Positions 49,387-61,279 of a DNA stretch of 64,000 nt are shown in pieces. Under the pieces are notes generated by a model. It did not search any database. It worked only from the letters and a program-made list of their open reading frames with translations, and was not told the origin of the DNA. Source of the stretch: Photobacterium iliopiscarium. Lineage in GTDB: Bacteria > Pseudomonadota > Gammaproteobacteria > Enterobacterales > Vibrionaceae. The translations under genes and the position numbers were made by a program. Where the stretch lies: NCBI RefSeq assembly GCF_003026395.1, contig NZ_PYOO01000003.1, forward strand, positions 186,001 to 250,000, written 5' to 3'. Positions within the stretch are counted from its first letter, which is position 1; each line of letters opens with the position of its first letter.

Positions 49387-51234
49387 ATGAAAGCTATATT
49401 CTCAAGGATTGGAAAATTCTTCCTCGCTATCGGGAAGTTGATTAACTTTACTCGCAAATTTGTCCTTAACATTTTGTTCGTTCTTATTATTGGCGCGATA
49501 ATTTTTGCATTAACCGATGACGACAAAACCACTGATGACACCGAGCCATCAGCATTAGTACTCAACCTAGCAGGTCCGATTGTTGAACAAAAAAACTATG
49601 ACAATCCCCTTGATAGCGTAATGAGTGAAGCGCTAGGTAAACCTGATGTACAACAAAATGTACTGTTTGATGTTGTTGAGACCATTCGTGCAGCCGCAAC
49701 AGATAATGACATCACGGGTTTAGTGCTTAACCTGAAAGGTATGTCTGAAACCAGCCTAACTAAACTGCGTTATATCGCAAAAGCCATTGAAGAATTTAAA
49801 GCCGCAGGCAAACCTGTTTATGCTTATGGCGATAATTACAGCCAAAGCCAATACTACCTCGCCAGTTACGCGAATAAAGTATTTTTATCACCTGATGGTG
49901 GCGTAATGCTAACAGGTTATGGCACTTACACTTTGTATTATAAAAGCTTACTGGCTAAGCTAGATGTAACTACGCATGTGTTCCGCGTGGGTACTTATAA
50001 GTCATTCGTTGAACCTTATATTCGTGATGGCATGTCAGCCGCAGCCAAAGAAGCTAATACGGTATGGTTAACCCAGTTATGGGGCGCATTCAGTGACGAT
50101 GTCGCGAAGAACCGTAAAATAAAACCTCAAACATTAACACCCAATATCGATAAGTTTGTTACTCAACTAAAATCAGTCAATGGTGATTTTGCTCAATTAA
50201 GCAAAAAATTAGGCTTAGTTGACTCACTCGTCACGCGTGATCAAATGAATCAATATTTAATCGACACCTTTGGCGCTAATGATAAACATAGCTTTAAGCA
50301 CATTAACTATTACGATTACCAACACTTGCTCGTTGATAATCAAAAGCCTTCTCCTAACAAAGTCGCGGTTATTATCGTAAGTGGCGCGATTGTAGACGGT
50401 CAAAGTAGTCAAGGTTCTGCTGGCGGTGACACCATTGCCTCACTCTTAAACAAAGCTCGCTTTGACAAACAAGTAAAATCCGTGATCTTGCGTGTTGATA
50501 GCCCAGGAGGCAGTGCGTTTGCCTCAGAGATTATTCGTAATCAAGTTGATGCACTCAAAAGAGCAGGCAAACCTGTTGTTGTATCAATGTCGAGTGTAGC
50601 GGCATCGGGCGGTTATTGGATTTCATCCAGTGCTGACGAGATCATTGCTCAGCCAACAACGATCACTGGCTCTATTGGTATCTTTGCAATCTTAACCACC
50701 TTTGAAAAAGGCTTAGAAAAACTAGGGGTCTACAGTGATGGGGTTGGTACTACGCCATTCTCTGGTGTCGGTGTCACTCGCGCTCTGCCTGATGGTGTCG
50801 CAAAAGTATTCCAACTAGGGGTTGATAATGGCTACCAACGTTTTATTGGCCTAGTCAGTAAATACCGTCATATGTCATTAGCGCAAGCAGATAAAATTGC
50901 TCAAGGCCGCGTATGGACAGGTACCGATGCACAGCAACGTGGTTTAGTCGATAAATTAGGTGATTTCGACACTGCCATTACAGCGGCAGTAGAGTTAGCA
51001 AAAGTAAAAGATTATCAATTAATATGGATGCAACAACCGCTCTCCCCTGTACAACAATTCTTTAAAGAACTGTCTGGTGAGGTGAAGGTTCAAATGGCAA
51101 GCATGATATTAGGAGATATGCCGTCTACCTTAGCGCCCGTCACTAAAGTGGCTAAAGATCTCACGTCATTAACGAACTTTAACGATCCTAATGGTCGTTA
51201 TGCCTTCTGCTTAAATTGCAGCACCGTTAATTAA
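49387..51234 (+). CDS. sppA: Signal peptide peptidase SppA, 67 kDa type
   Basis: Inner-membrane serine protease that degrades cleaved signal peptides. 615 aa with one N-terminal membrane anchor (about 22-42) and two tandem S49 domains. The catalytic Lys is in VGTYKSFVEPYIRDGMS (first repeat) and the catalytic Ser in SSVAASGGYWISSSADEI (second repeat), as in E. coli SppA. Terminator downstream; ansA follows separately. Confidence 0.95.
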   Translation: MKAIFSRIGKFFLAIGKLINFTRKFVLNILFVLIIGAIIFALTDDDKTTDDTEPSALVLNLAGPIVEQKNYDNPLDSVMSEALGKPDVQQNVLFDVVETIRAAATDNDITGLVLNLKGMSETSLTKLRYIAKAIEEFKAAGKPVYAYGDNYSQSQYYLASYANKVFLSPDGGVMLTGYGTYTLYYKSLLAKLDVTTHVFRVGTYKSFVEPYIRDGMSAAAKEANTVWLTQLWGAFSDDVAKNRKIKPQTLTPNIDKFVTQLKSVNGDFAQLSKKLGLVDSLVTRDQMNQYLIDTFGANDKHSFKHINYYDYQHLLVDNQKPSPNKVAVIIVSGAIVDGQSSQGSAGGDTIASLLNKARFDKQVKSVILRVDSPGGSAFASEIIRNQVDALKRAGKPVVVSMSSVAASGGYWISSSADEIIAQPTTITGSIGIFAILTTFEKGLEKLGVYSDGVGTTPFSGVGVTRALPDGVAKVFQLGVDNGYQRFIGLVSKYRHMSLAQADKIAQGRVWTGTDAQQRGLVDKLGDFDTAITAAVELAKVKDYQLIWMQQPLSPVQQFFKELSGEVKVQMASMILGDMPSTLAPVTKVAKDLTSLTNFNDPNGRYAFCLNCSTVN

Positions 51235-51255
51235 TAAACATCAAAATAATACGCT

Positions 51256-51282
51256 ACCCGGCCAGTATTGGTCGGGTTTTTT
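51256..51282 (+). terminator. Terminator after sppA
   Basis: Stem ACCCGGCCA / TGGTCGGGT (one wobble) with a 4-nt loop and a run of Ts. Confidence 0.8.
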
Positions 51283-51469
51283 AATAAAATCACACCGTAA
51301 TATCTCTTTTTACTAATAGTTAATTATACTGGTATTATGTAATTAATCAGTGCACTCCACTGCGATCACATTTTAACTCATACAATCACACTACAAATCT
51401 AACTAACCTCGCATCTTCATACAGTTTGCGTATAATACGCGCACTCATTCGTTCATTCTGAGCTTAAAC

Positions 51470-52483
51470 ATGGAAAGAAAACACATTTACATCGCTTACA
51501 CTGGCGGTACTATTGGTATGCAAAAGTCAGATCATGGCTATGTTCCTGTTGCTGGTTTTATGCAGCAACAATTGGCAAGCATGCCAGAATTCCATCGTTC
51601 AGAAATGCCAGAATTCACAATCAATGAGTACGATCCACTCATCGATTCATCAGACATGACACCAATGGATTGGCAACGAATTGCTGATGATATTAAAGCT
51701 AATTATGATAAATATGATGGTTTTGTGATTTTACATGGTACCGACACCATGGCTTACACCGCATCAGCATTATCATTTATGTTTGAAAACTTAGACAAAC
51801 CTGTGATTGTTACCGGTTCACAAATTCCACTGGTTGAATTACGTTCTGATGGTCAAAGTAACCTATTAAATGCACTTCACATTGCGGCTAATTATCCAAT
51901 CAATGAAGTAACCGTATTTTTCAATAATCAATTAATTCGTGGTAATCGTAGTACTAAAGCGCATGCCGATGGTTTTGGTGCTTTTATTTCACCAAATTTA
52001 CCACCGCTGTTAGAAGCTGGAATTAATATTACGGTTAACAATATTACTCAAATAGATAAAAAACCAGATGGTGCATTTAAAGTTCACACCATTACCCCAC
52101 AACCTATCGGGGTTATTACTATGTACCCTGGCATTTCACCTGAAGTGATCCGTAATACGTTACGTCAGCCCGTCAATGCGATGATACTACTGACATTTGG
52201 CGTAGGTAATGCACCACAAAATAAAGAATTACTTGAACAACTAAAAGCAGCAACCGATCGCGGTGTTATTGTGATGAACCTTACCCAATGTCTATCAGGT
52301 AAAGTGAATATGGGTGGGTATGCAACAGGCTGTGCTCTGGCTGAAGCGGGTGTCTTAAGTGGTTATGATATGACCCCTGAAGCGGCATTGGCTAAATTAC
52401 ATTATTTATTAAGTCAAGATCTTACCATGGAAGCAGTTCGTAGCCTGATGCAACAAGATCTACGTGGCGAATTAACCCATTAA
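51470..52483 (+). CDS. ansA: L-asparaginase type I (cytosolic)
   Basis: Hydrolyses L-asparagine to aspartate and ammonia. 337 aa, no signal peptide, so the type I low-affinity enzyme. Active-site threonines in YTGGTIGM and ILHGTDTMAYTASAL, plus TGSQIPL. Next to sppA, a conserved order in many gammaproteobacteria. Confidence 0.94.
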   Translation: MERKHIYIAYTGGTIGMQKSDHGYVPVAGFMQQQLASMPEFHRSEMPEFTINEYDPLIDSSDMTPMDWQRIADDIKANYDKYDGFVILHGTDTMAYTASALSFMFENLDKPVIVTGSQIPLVELRSDGQSNLLNALHIAANYPINEVTVFFNNQLIRGNRSTKAHADGFGAFISPNLPPLLEAGINITVNNITQIDKKPDGAFKVHTITPQPIGVITMYPGISPEVIRNTLRQPVNAMILLTFGVGNAPQNKELLEQLKAATDRGVIVMNLTQCLSGKVNMGGYATGCALAEAGVLSGYDMTPEAALAKLHYLLSQDLTMEAVRSLMQQDLRGELTH

Positions 52484-52512
52484 TCGATAATCAATCTTTT
52501 GATTACTGATAG

Positions 52513-52541
52513 CAAAAAAAGAGCCCAATGGCTCTTTTTTT
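52513..52541 (+). terminator. Terminator after ansA
   Basis: Stem AAAGAGCC / GGCTCTTT, loop CAAT, with A and T runs. Confidence 0.87.
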
Positions 52542-52636
52542 GATCATGCAAAATTAACCATTATTGATTCTGCGGTTATTTCGCATTCGATGATCAAACT
52601 GGATCCATGATCTTGCTGGTTTAATTAATATGGTAA

Positions 52637-52915
52637 TTACAACTGATCATGATCAAAACGAGCAATGTCATCAACGGTAAAGTCACGTTTAAATTCAACT
52701 TTTGATTTAAGTTTGATCTCACCGCCCACCGCTACCGTCATATGCTCAGCATCAATATTATGCCGCGACTGATACAACATCACAGCCTGCATTGCGTTAT
52801 CTCGTAATGATGGTGTCAATGTTGAGCCATCAAGCCATTTCCCTGTTTCTACCGCAGTTAAAATACGTTGATAAACATCAGGCGTCATTGCCGCTAATAA
52901 TTGATTAATATCCAT
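52637..52915 (-). CDS. yeaC: YeaC-like protein (DUF1315)
   Basis: 92-aa soluble protein of the DUF1315/YeaC family (MDINQLLAAMTPDVYQRILTAVETGKW). Function unknown. ATG 52915 is preceded by AAGGATAGG; the frame's first ATG at 52939 would add eight unconserved residues. The gapA-msrB-yeaC neighbourhood is shared with E. coli. Confidence 0.88.
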   Translation of the reverse strand: MDINQLLAAMTPDVYQRILTAVETGKWLDGSTLTPSLRDNAMQAVMLYQSRHNIDAEHMTVAVGGEIKLKSKVEFKRDFTVDDIARFDHDQL

Positions 52916-53137
52916 ATTCCTATCCTTATTTCCCATCATTACATTATATATTTTAGTTCTATGTCAAAAAATGCACTCATTAATTATAAAACGATCACGT
53001 TAAATTAAATTACGCTCACTCTGTCATTTACAAACAAAATAATACTGCTAAATTTAACTATCGCTTTTTTATGAGTTTATCTCTTGAGCTTTATTTTATT
53101 GTTCTCACATACACTATCATGTCGTCACTTTATTAAA

Positions 53138-53944
53138 ATGAAAGCGATAATCTTATTAACACTATTACTCAGTGGCTGTCTTGATGATTACCGTACTACT
53201 GACAGTTTATGTAACGACAACCCCAACTTATGCCAACCATTAAACCTGAATGATGGTCAATGTCGTATTCAACGCACAAACCTCATCTGGCAACGCTATG
53301 ACACCTTACAAACACCAACCGATGAACATAAATTTAAAGAATTAAAAGCGACCAAAGAATATCAATTTTGTCTTGAGTATGCCGCTCGCATTGAACCGAT
53401 AGAATTAAAACAACGAAAAACTAAACGTATACAAGCGCTGTATCATAGTTATGACAACATTAAACGTCTTACCCAAGAATTAGAATCATCTAAAAATCCA
53501 CATATTATTTATTATCGTTGGAGCCAAGGCGATAAAATTGCAAAACAACAATTTATCGCGCTTGAAGGTGATAAAAAACTAGAGCACCCCGAGTTGCAAT
53601 TAGCGCTTGCTGGTTATTATGTCAATAAAAACAAAAATAAAACGTTGAAAATATTGCACCATAGCCTCAGCCTGTATCAGGAAAAAGATTACATTAATAT
53701 CAATATATTACATTCACTTTCGACGCTATATTACCAACAACACAATATGGCTGCGGCTTATGTCTGGACCGCAATTGCAACCGAACAACAACCCAATAAT
53801 ACAGTCAAAAAAATAACCATTAACAATCAGTTTAATTTAACCCATAACGAACGACAGCAACTAGATATCACCGCAATGAAAATAAGTGCAGCATTAAAAA
53901 GTGGGCAATATAGCCACACTGAAATTAGCGACCCATCTCAATAA
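53138..53944 (+). CDS. Predicted lipoprotein (DUF2989-like)
   Basis: Secreted lipoprotein, about 268 aa from ATG 53138: signal MKAIILLTLLLSGC with lipobox LSGC. Cys-containing N-terminal part (CNDNPNLCQPLNLNDGQCRI), then a helical region resembling TPR or Sel1-like repeats (AGYYVNKNKNKTLKILHHSL, HSLSTLYYQQHNMAAAYVWTAIA). It resembles Vibrionaceae DUF2989 proteins found at this locus. Function unknown. The frame also opens at 53084, but lipobox placement favours 53138. Confidence 0.72.
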   Translation: MKAIILLTLLLSGCLDDYRTTDSLCNDNPNLCQPLNLNDGQCRIQRTNLIWQRYDTLQTPTDEHKFKELKATKEYQFCLEYAARIEPIELKQRKTKRIQALYHSYDNIKRLTQELESSKNPHIIYYRWSQGDKIAKQQFIALEGDKKLEHPELQLALAGYYVNKNKNKTLKILHHSLSLYQEKDYININILHSLSTLYYQQHNMAAAYVWTAIATEQQPNNTVKKITINNQFNLTHNERQQLDITAMKISAALKSGQYSHTEISDPSQ

Positions 53945-54006
53945 TTTCAACCAATACCCATCACACTAAAAAAATAATGACCTTCTACACCAACAATACG
54001 CCAAAC

Positions 54007-54417
54007 TTAATCATGATTATTAACGGGTAAATCATCACTTGAAAATAGTAATGAAATTGAATTCACACAAAATCGCTCACCCGTTGTTGAAGGGCCATCA
54101 GGAAAAATATGTCCTAGATGACTATCACATTGAGAACAGCGTATTTCAGTTCGTACCATGCCATGGCTATCATCATTTAAATAACGAATACATTCTTTCG
54201 TAATAGAGGCATCAAAACTTGGCCAACCACAACCTGAATCATATTTATTGGAAGAATTAAATAAAGGCTGCTCACAGCAAGTACAAGAATAAATCCCAGT
54301 ATCACGGTTATGTAATAAAGTGCCACTAAATGGTGCTTCAGTCGCTTGTTCACGACAGACTTGGTAAGCGTCAGTCGATAACTTGTTTCGCCAATATGCA
54401 TTGTCTTTTTTATTCAT
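54007..54417 (-). CDS. msrB: Peptide-methionine (R)-S-oxide reductase MsrB
   Basis: Repairs oxidised methionine (R-sulfoxide). 136 aa. Zinc-binding pairs in [11 protein letters not shown] and [14 protein letters not shown]; catalytic Cys in [11 protein letters not shown]. Divergent from gapA, the common arrangement. Confidence 0.95.
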   Translation of the reverse strand: MNKKDNAYWRNKLSTDAYQVCREQATEAPFSGTLLHNRDTGIYSCTCCEQPLFNSSNKYDSGCGWPSFDASITKECIRYLNDDSHGMVRTEIRCSQCDSHLGHIFPDGPSTTGERFCVNSISLLFSSDDLPVNNHD

Positions 54418-55748
<1,331 letters not shown>

Positions 55749-55789
55749 TGTAAGCAATTAGCTGACTTTCTTTGAAAGCAGATAGTAAG

Positions 55790-55818
55790 AGGCGACGCTT
55801 AAGGGTGTCGCCTTTTTT
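55790..55818 (+). terminator. Terminator after gapA
   Basis: Stem GGCGACGC / GTGTCGCC (one wobble) with a short loop and six Ts. Confidence 0.82.
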
Positions 55819-56076
55819 ATACCTAAAAAACACTAATAGCCGATCAAGTATAGCGCTAAAAGCATTTTATTTCTTATCCCAAATAAGCCGTGTACTTATC
55901 ATCTATAACGTATGAAATATTCAGATCAAATACGTTACAAAAATAACAAATAAATTTTAATATTCTTTGATATTTTAAAACGAAAAATAAGTTTCCATTG
56001 TTTATATTTTTGAACTGAATCTACTCGAAAATATAGAAATGGGCGCTTTCGCCACCTAACATTTAAGGAAAAGAAG

Positions 56077-56952
56077 ATGGATTTACGTCAACTTTCAATA
56101 ATTAATGCATTATCTGATGCTGTTACTGTCTGTGAATACCAAGGTATTAAAATTATCCGCATTATTCACCCAATGGTAGAAGCCGGTATTTCTCTTCATG
56201 GTGGTCATCTACTTTGGTTTAAACCGACAGGTGAAAAAGACGTAATTTGGTTAAGTGAAAATGCTGAATTTGATCTAACCAAAGCCGTTCGAGGTGGTAT
56301 TCCTGTTTGTTGGCCATGGTTTGGTAAAGCAGCAACCCCTTCACATGGCTTTGCTCGTACCAGTGAATGGTCATTGTCTCAGCACCGAGAAAATGAGAAT
56401 GGGGTTATTGTTACTTTAACTCTTGAAGATAACCAAGATACACGTGAAATTTGGCCACATAAATTCCATAACCAAATGACATTTGAAATGAATGCCGAAC
56501 TGAATGTGAGTTTGACATCAACCAATACAGATACTCAACCGTGGTCATTTGGCGGTGCGCTACATACTTATTTTAATATTGCAGATATCAATAATGTTTC
56601 AATTACGGGTATGGGTCACGATTATTTAGATAGTACCCAAATGGGGAAAGTGTGCCAAGGAAGTGATGTATTAACTTTCAGCGCAGAAACGGATCGTGTT
56701 TATACTCATCCTCAACCAACAATTATGATTGATGACAAAAATAACCAACGTACGATTACAGTGACGAATGACGGTGATAATGCGGCAGTTATTTGGAATC
56801 CTTGGCAAGAATTATCAATAAACATGGCTGATATGGCAAACAATAGCTTTGAAACAATGGTGTGTGTTGAATCAACTATTCATACTCCAACCATGGAATT
56901 ACAACCTGGACAAACACATACATTATCAACACGTATTGCGGTTAACCATTAA
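56077..56952 (+). CDS. yeaD: D-hexose-6-phosphate mutarotase (YeaD)
   Basis: Aldose-1-epimerase-like enzyme interconverting alpha and beta hexose 6-phosphates. 291 aa. Motifs GGIPVCWPWFG, SHGFARTSEW and GALHTYFNI contain the conserved Arg/His, with Glu in VCVESTIHTP. It follows gapA, as in E. coli, but has its own leader of about 260 nt. AAGGAAAAG precedes the ATG. Confidence 0.92.
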   Translation: MDLRQLSIINALSDAVTVCEYQGIKIIRIIHPMVEAGISLHGGHLLWFKPTGEKDVIWLSENAEFDLTKAVRGGIPVCWPWFGKAATPSHGFARTSEWSLSQHRENENGVIVTLTLEDNQDTREIWPHKFHNQMTFEMNAELNVSLTSTNTDTQPWSFGGALHTYFNIADINNVSITGMGHDYLDSTQMGKVCQGSDVLTFSAETDRVYTHPQPTIMIDDKNNQRTITVTNDGDNAAVIWNPWQELSINMADMANNSFETMVCVESTIHTPTMELQPGQTHTLSTRIAVNH

Positions 56953-57005
56953 TTAATAGTAATTCGTTATACATCACTAGCAAGCACTTGATCTTGCTAG
57001 TGATT

Positions 57006-57386
57006 TCATGCAAGCATCGTACCTGTTGATTCAATCAATACCCAGCCATTACCATCAGGATCATTAAAGGTCGCAAATCGCCCTTCCATCATGGTAATAA
57101 TTTCAGATAATGCCACCCCACGACTACTAAGCTCTTGATATGTAGATTGAATATCATGAGTTTGAACCACTAAACCTTGTACCCCTCCTGCTTCCATTCC
57201 AGCAAAAGGCTTTACTAAACTGATCGTTGTTTCAGCACCTTTTGGTACAAGCTGCACCCACCGAGTTTGTTGACTCTCTGCATGATCCCTGATCACTTCA
57301 AAACCTAATACGTCACGATAAAATTGCAATGCTTGATTTTGATCCGTAACAGGAATTGATACCGTATCAACACGACAAATAGACAT
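57006..57386 (-). CDS. VOC/glyoxalase-fold protein
   Basis: 126 aa of the vicinal oxygen chelate superfamily: paired beta-alpha-beta-beta-beta units (SIPVTDQNQALQFYRDVLGFEV and TFNDPDGNGWVLIEST). Possible metal ligands are seen, but the substrate is not identifiable; such proteins include dioxygenases and resistance factors. ATG 57386 has a strong GGAGGGAG 5 nt upstream. Confidence 0.82.
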   Translation of the reverse strand: MSICRVDTVSIPVTDQNQALQFYRDVLGFEVIRDHAESQQTRWVQLVPKGAETTISLVKPFAGMEAGGVQGLVVQTHDIQSTYQELSSRGVALSEIITMMEGRFATFNDPDGNGWVLIESTGTMLA

Positions 57387-57938
57387 AATATCTCCCTCCA
57401 TTGTTTAAATACCAACATGACTATCCATATTGAGGTTAAATCAGTCACTGATCTTTTGTGTTAAAAAGAGTGTAAAGCGCTTTAAATTCTTACAATTTAT
57501 TATTTACTCTTAATTTTAAGACAAAACAAAAAATCACCCAATGACAAAAAAAACACAATAAAACTGTTATTAATCCATCATCAAAACAATTATTTTATAA
57601 ATAAACAGTTAGCCAGTAATAAAAACTAACAACCTTCGTATCCACAACATTTATATCCTACTGATAAATTCGTCACTTACAAACACAAAAACAACATAGA
57701 TACAATAACTTTGCAACATTTAAGCTTGCGAAACCCTATTAATTAAAGGATAGTGGTTATTGTCGGCTATTTAATAAACAAATTTATCCTATTTCGTATA
57801 AAAAAATTTATTTACCAATCAGCAATTCCGCAATACAAAGTGACAAGTTCAGACTAGGCTTAAATAAGTAAGCAATGCAAAAACACTATGTTTTTCATTC
57901 ATTACTCTTAAATATAAGAACGATTCAGGGGGCATACT
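57387..57938. other. Long regulatory region upstream of prkA
   Basis: About 550 bp, AT-rich, no gene. It should contain divergent promoters for the VOC gene and the prkA-yeaH-spoVR operon. I found no convincing sigma-54 site. AGGGGG lies 6-11 nt before the prkA ATG. Confidence 0.5.
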
Positions 57939-59873
57939 ATGAGTATTTTTGACCACTATCGTCAGCGCTACGAAGAAGCTAAAGACGAAGAGCTTTCATT
58001 ACAAGAATTCCTTGATATCTGTAAAGACGATCGTAGTTCTTACGTCAATGCAGCAGAGCGTCTTCTTATGGCTATTGGCGAGCCAGAAATGATTGATACC
58101 GCACAAGACCCGCATCTTAGCCGTTTATTTTCAAACCGCGTAATATCACGTTATGACACATTTAAAGATTTTTATGGCATGGAAGAAGCCATCGAACAAA
58201 TTGTGTCTTACCTTAAACACGCAGCTCAAGGACTCGAAGAACGTAAACAAATCCTTTATTTATTAGGCCCTGTTGGTGGTGGTAAATCATCATTAGCTGA
58301 AAAACTAAAAAGTTTAATGCAAAAAATGCCTATTTATATCCTTACGGCCAATGGTGAGCGTAGTCCTGTTAACGACCACCCTTTCTGTTTATTTGATAAA
58401 CAAGAAGATGGCGGATTACTTAAAGATGAATATGGCATTCCTAGTCGTTACCTTAATAGCATTATGTCACCATGGGCGGCCAAACGACTGCATGAATTCG
58501 GTGGTGATATCACTCAATTTAAAGTAATTAAAGTGCGCCCTTCAATTCTTGATCAGGTCGGTATTGCCAAAACGGAACCCGGTGATGAAAACAACCAAGA
58601 TATTTCATCATTAGTCGGTAAAGTTGATATTCGCCAGCTTGAGCATTTCTCTCAAGATGATCCCGATGCGTACAGTTATTCCGGTGCCTTATGTAAAGCA
58701 AACCAAGGTTTAATGGAGTTTGTTGAGATGTTTAAAGCGCCATTAAAAGTGCTGCATCCATTATTAACAGCAACGCAAGAAGGTAACTACAACGGTACTG
58801 AAGGGCTATCAGCATTACCGTTTGACGGTATGATTTTAGCGCATTCAAACGAATCAGAGTGGCAAACATTCCGCAACAATAAAACTAACGAGGCCTTTTT
58901 AGATCGGGTCTATATCGTTAAAGTTCCTTATTGTTTACGGGTTTCAGAAGAAATGCGTATTTACGAAAAATTATTACAAAACAGTGAATTATCATCAGCA
59001 CCATGTTCACCAAGCACCCTAGAGATTCTAGCGCGTTTCACTGTACTATCGCGTCTAAAAGAGCCTGAAAACTCAAGCGTATATTCAAAAATGCGTGTCT
59101 ATGATGGTGAGACACTTAAAGACACCGATCCAAAAGCAAAATCATATCAAGAATACCGTGACTATGCGGGTGTTGATGAAGGTATGAATGGATTATCAAC
59201 CCGTTTCGCCTTTAAGATCCTCTCACGTGTATTTAACTTTGATCATGCAGAAGTTGCTGCCAACCCTGTTCACCTATTCTATGTACTTGAACAACAAATT
59301 GAACGTGAACAATTCCCACAAGATATCGCAGAAAAATATCTAGAGCATCTCAAAGGCTTCTTAACGCCTAAATATGTTGAATTTATTGGTAAAGAAATTC
59401 AAACCGCTTATCTGGAATCTTATTCAGAATACGGTCAAAACATCTTTGATCGTTATGTAAGCTATGCTGATTTTTGGATTCAAGATCAAGAATACCGTGA
59501 TCCTGATACTGGCCAATTATTTGACCGTTCAGCGCTTAATAATGAACTGGAAAAAATTGAGAAACCAGCAGGTATCAGTAATCCGAAAGACTTCCGTAAT
59601 GAAATTGTTAATTTTGTCCTTCGAGCTCGAGCTAACAATGAGGGCAAAAATCCAAATTGGACTAGCTATGAAAAACTACGCACAGTAATTGAGAAAAAGA
59701 TGTTCTCAAACACTGAAGAACTGTTACCGGTTATTTCCTTTAATGCGAAAACCTCAACCGACGAGCAGAAAAAGCATGATGATTTTGTCGCTCGAATGAT
59801 GGAAAAAGGCTATACCCGAAAACAAGTTCGCTTATTGTCTGAATGGTACTTACGCGTACGTAAGTCGTCGTAA
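57939..59873 (+). CDS. yeaG: PrkA-family serine protein kinase (YeaG)
   Basis: AAA+/kinase protein of the PrkA family, 644 aa, involved in starvation and stress responses in enterobacteria. Walker A GPVGGGKSS near residue 111, a long AAA domain, and the C-terminal PrkA kinase-like domain ending RKQVRLLSEWYLRVRKSS. First gene of the conserved yeaG-yeaH-spoVR cluster; yeaH begins 27 nt later. Confidence 0.94.
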   Translation: MSIFDHYRQRYEEAKDEELSLQEFLDICKDDRSSYVNAAERLLMAIGEPEMIDTAQDPHLSRLFSNRVISRYDTFKDFYGMEEAIEQIVSYLKHAAQGLEERKQILYLLGPVGGGKSSLAEKLKSLMQKMPIYILTANGERSPVNDHPFCLFDKQEDGGLLKDEYGIPSRYLNSIMSPWAAKRLHEFGGDITQFKVIKVRPSILDQVGIAKTEPGDENNQDISSLVGKVDIRQLEHFSQDDPDAYSYSGALCKANQGLMEFVEMFKAPLKVLHPLLTATQEGNYNGTEGLSALPFDGMILAHSNESEWQTFRNNKTNEAFLDRVYIVKVPYCLRVSEEMRIYEKLLQNSELSSAPCSPSTLEILARFTVLSRLKEPENSSVYSKMRVYDGETLKDTDPKAKSYQEYRDYAGVDEGMNGLSTRFAFKILSRVFNFDHAEVAANPVHLFYVLEQQIEREQFPQDIAEKYLEHLKGFLTPKYVEFIGKEIQTAYLESYSEYGQNIFDRYVSYADFWIQDQEYRDPDTGQLFDRSALNNELEKIEKPAGISNPKDFRNEIVNFVLRARANNEGKNPNWTSYEKLRTVIEKKMFSNTEELLPVISFNAKTSTDEQKKHDDFVARMMEKGYTRKQVRLLSEWYLRVRKSS

Positions 59874-59900
59874 CCAACTGACAACAAAGGGGGGGATGCT

Positions 59901-61172
59901 ATGGCACACTTTATTGATCGAAGGCTCAACGGTAAAAATAAGAGCACCGTCAATCGCCAACGCTTTTTACGTCGTCATAAACAGCGAATCAAAGAATCAA
60001 TTGCTGATGCGGTAAATAAACGTTCGATTACTGATGTCGATAGTGGTGAGGATATAACCATCCCCTCTCGCGACATTAGCGAACCTGTATTTCATCAAGG
60101 TAAAGGTGGACAACGAGAAGTCGTCCACCCAGGTAATGACCAATTTAGCCCCGGCGATCGTATTGAACGTCCACAAGGTGGTGGTGGTCAAGGCGGTGCG
60201 GGAGAAGGTCAAGCAAGCCCAGATGGGGACGGTCAAGATGATTTTGTCTTTCAAATATCAAAAGATGAATACCTTGATTTATTGTTTGAAGATTTAGAAC
60301 TACCTAATTTACAAAAAAATGCCATTAACCAGCTTGTAGAATGGAAAACATTCCGTGCAGGTTATAAATCACAAGGCGTACCGTCAAATATTGCCATCGT
60401 AAAATCATTGCAAAATTCACTTGCAAGACGAACAGCAATGACAGCAGGTAAACGTCGAAAAGTACGAGAGCTTGAGCAAGCACTTGAATTACTGTTTACA
60501 ACTGAGCCCGCTCAACCGTTTGAAGAAGAGCGGATTAAACAAGAAATTACTGTATTACGAAAAAAGATTAACAGTACTCCGTTTATTGATACATTTGATT
60601 TACGGTATAAAAACTATGAACGTCGCCCACAACCATCAAGCCAAGCGGTTATGTTTTGTTTAATGGACGTATCAGGCTCAATGGATCAAGCGACCAAAGA
60701 CATTGCTAAACGGTTTTATATATTGCTGTATTTATTTTTAAACCGTACTTACAAAAATGTTGAAGTGGTGTTTATTCGTCACCATACCCAAGCCAAAGAA
60801 GTGGATGAACATGAGTTTTTCTACTCTCAAGAAACCGGTGGCACGATAGTTTCTAGTGCATTAAAAATGATGCATGACATCGTTAAACAACGCTATCGTC
60901 CTGAAGAGTGGAATATTTATGCAGCACAAGCATCAGACGGTGATAATTGGGCTGATGACTCCCCAGGCTGTCGTGAATTGCTTGATAAACACATACTTCC
61001 AGTAACGCGTTATTACTCATACATAGAGATCACGCGTCGTGCTCATCAAACATTGTGGCGAGAGTATGAAGCTTTGCATAGCAGCCATGAAAATTTTGCC
61101 ATGCAAAACATTAAAACGGTTAATGATATTTTTCCTGTCTTTAGGGAATTATTTAAAAAACAAGTCAGTTAA
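59901..61172 (+). CDS. yeaH: YeaH/YhbH family protein (DUF444)
   Basis: 423 aa, DUF444. N-terminal basic region ([20 protein letters not shown]), a glycine-rich linker ([14 protein letters not shown]), then a von Willebrand A-like domain with a MIDAS-type motif ([13 protein letters not shown]). Acts with YeaG in stress adaptation in E. coli; the biochemical role is unknown. GGGGGG precedes the ATG. Confidence 0.93.
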   Translation: MAHFIDRRLNGKNKSTVNRQRFLRRHKQRIKESIADAVNKRSITDVDSGEDITIPSRDISEPVFHQGKGGQREVVHPGNDQFSPGDRIERPQGGGGQGGAGEGQASPDGDGQDDFVFQISKDEYLDLLFEDLELPNLQKNAINQLVEWKTFRAGYKSQGVPSNIAIVKSLQNSLARRTAMTAGKRRKVRELEQALELLFTTEPAQPFEEERIKQEITVLRKKINSTPFIDTFDLRYKNYERRPQPSSQAVMFCLMDVSGSMDQATKDIAKRFYILLYLFLNRTYKNVEVVFIRHHTQAKEVDEHEFFYSQETGGTIVSSALKMMHDIVKQRYRPEEWNIYAAQASDGDNWADDSPGCRELLDKHILPVTRYYSYIEITRRAHQTLWREYEALHSSHENFAMQNIKTVNDIFPVFRELFKKQVS

Positions 61173-61279
61173 ATTAACGCCGCTCCAGGGTAATAAACAT
61201 AATCGGCACAGGCATAAGTCTAGTGCCGATTAAGCCAACCTATCAATTAAAGAGTGGACAAACATGGGGAGATTGAGTG

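Noticed and set aside
57387-57938. Sigma-54 promoter upstream of the prkA operon
   Set aside because: No GG-N10-GC pair with acceptable flanking bases was found.
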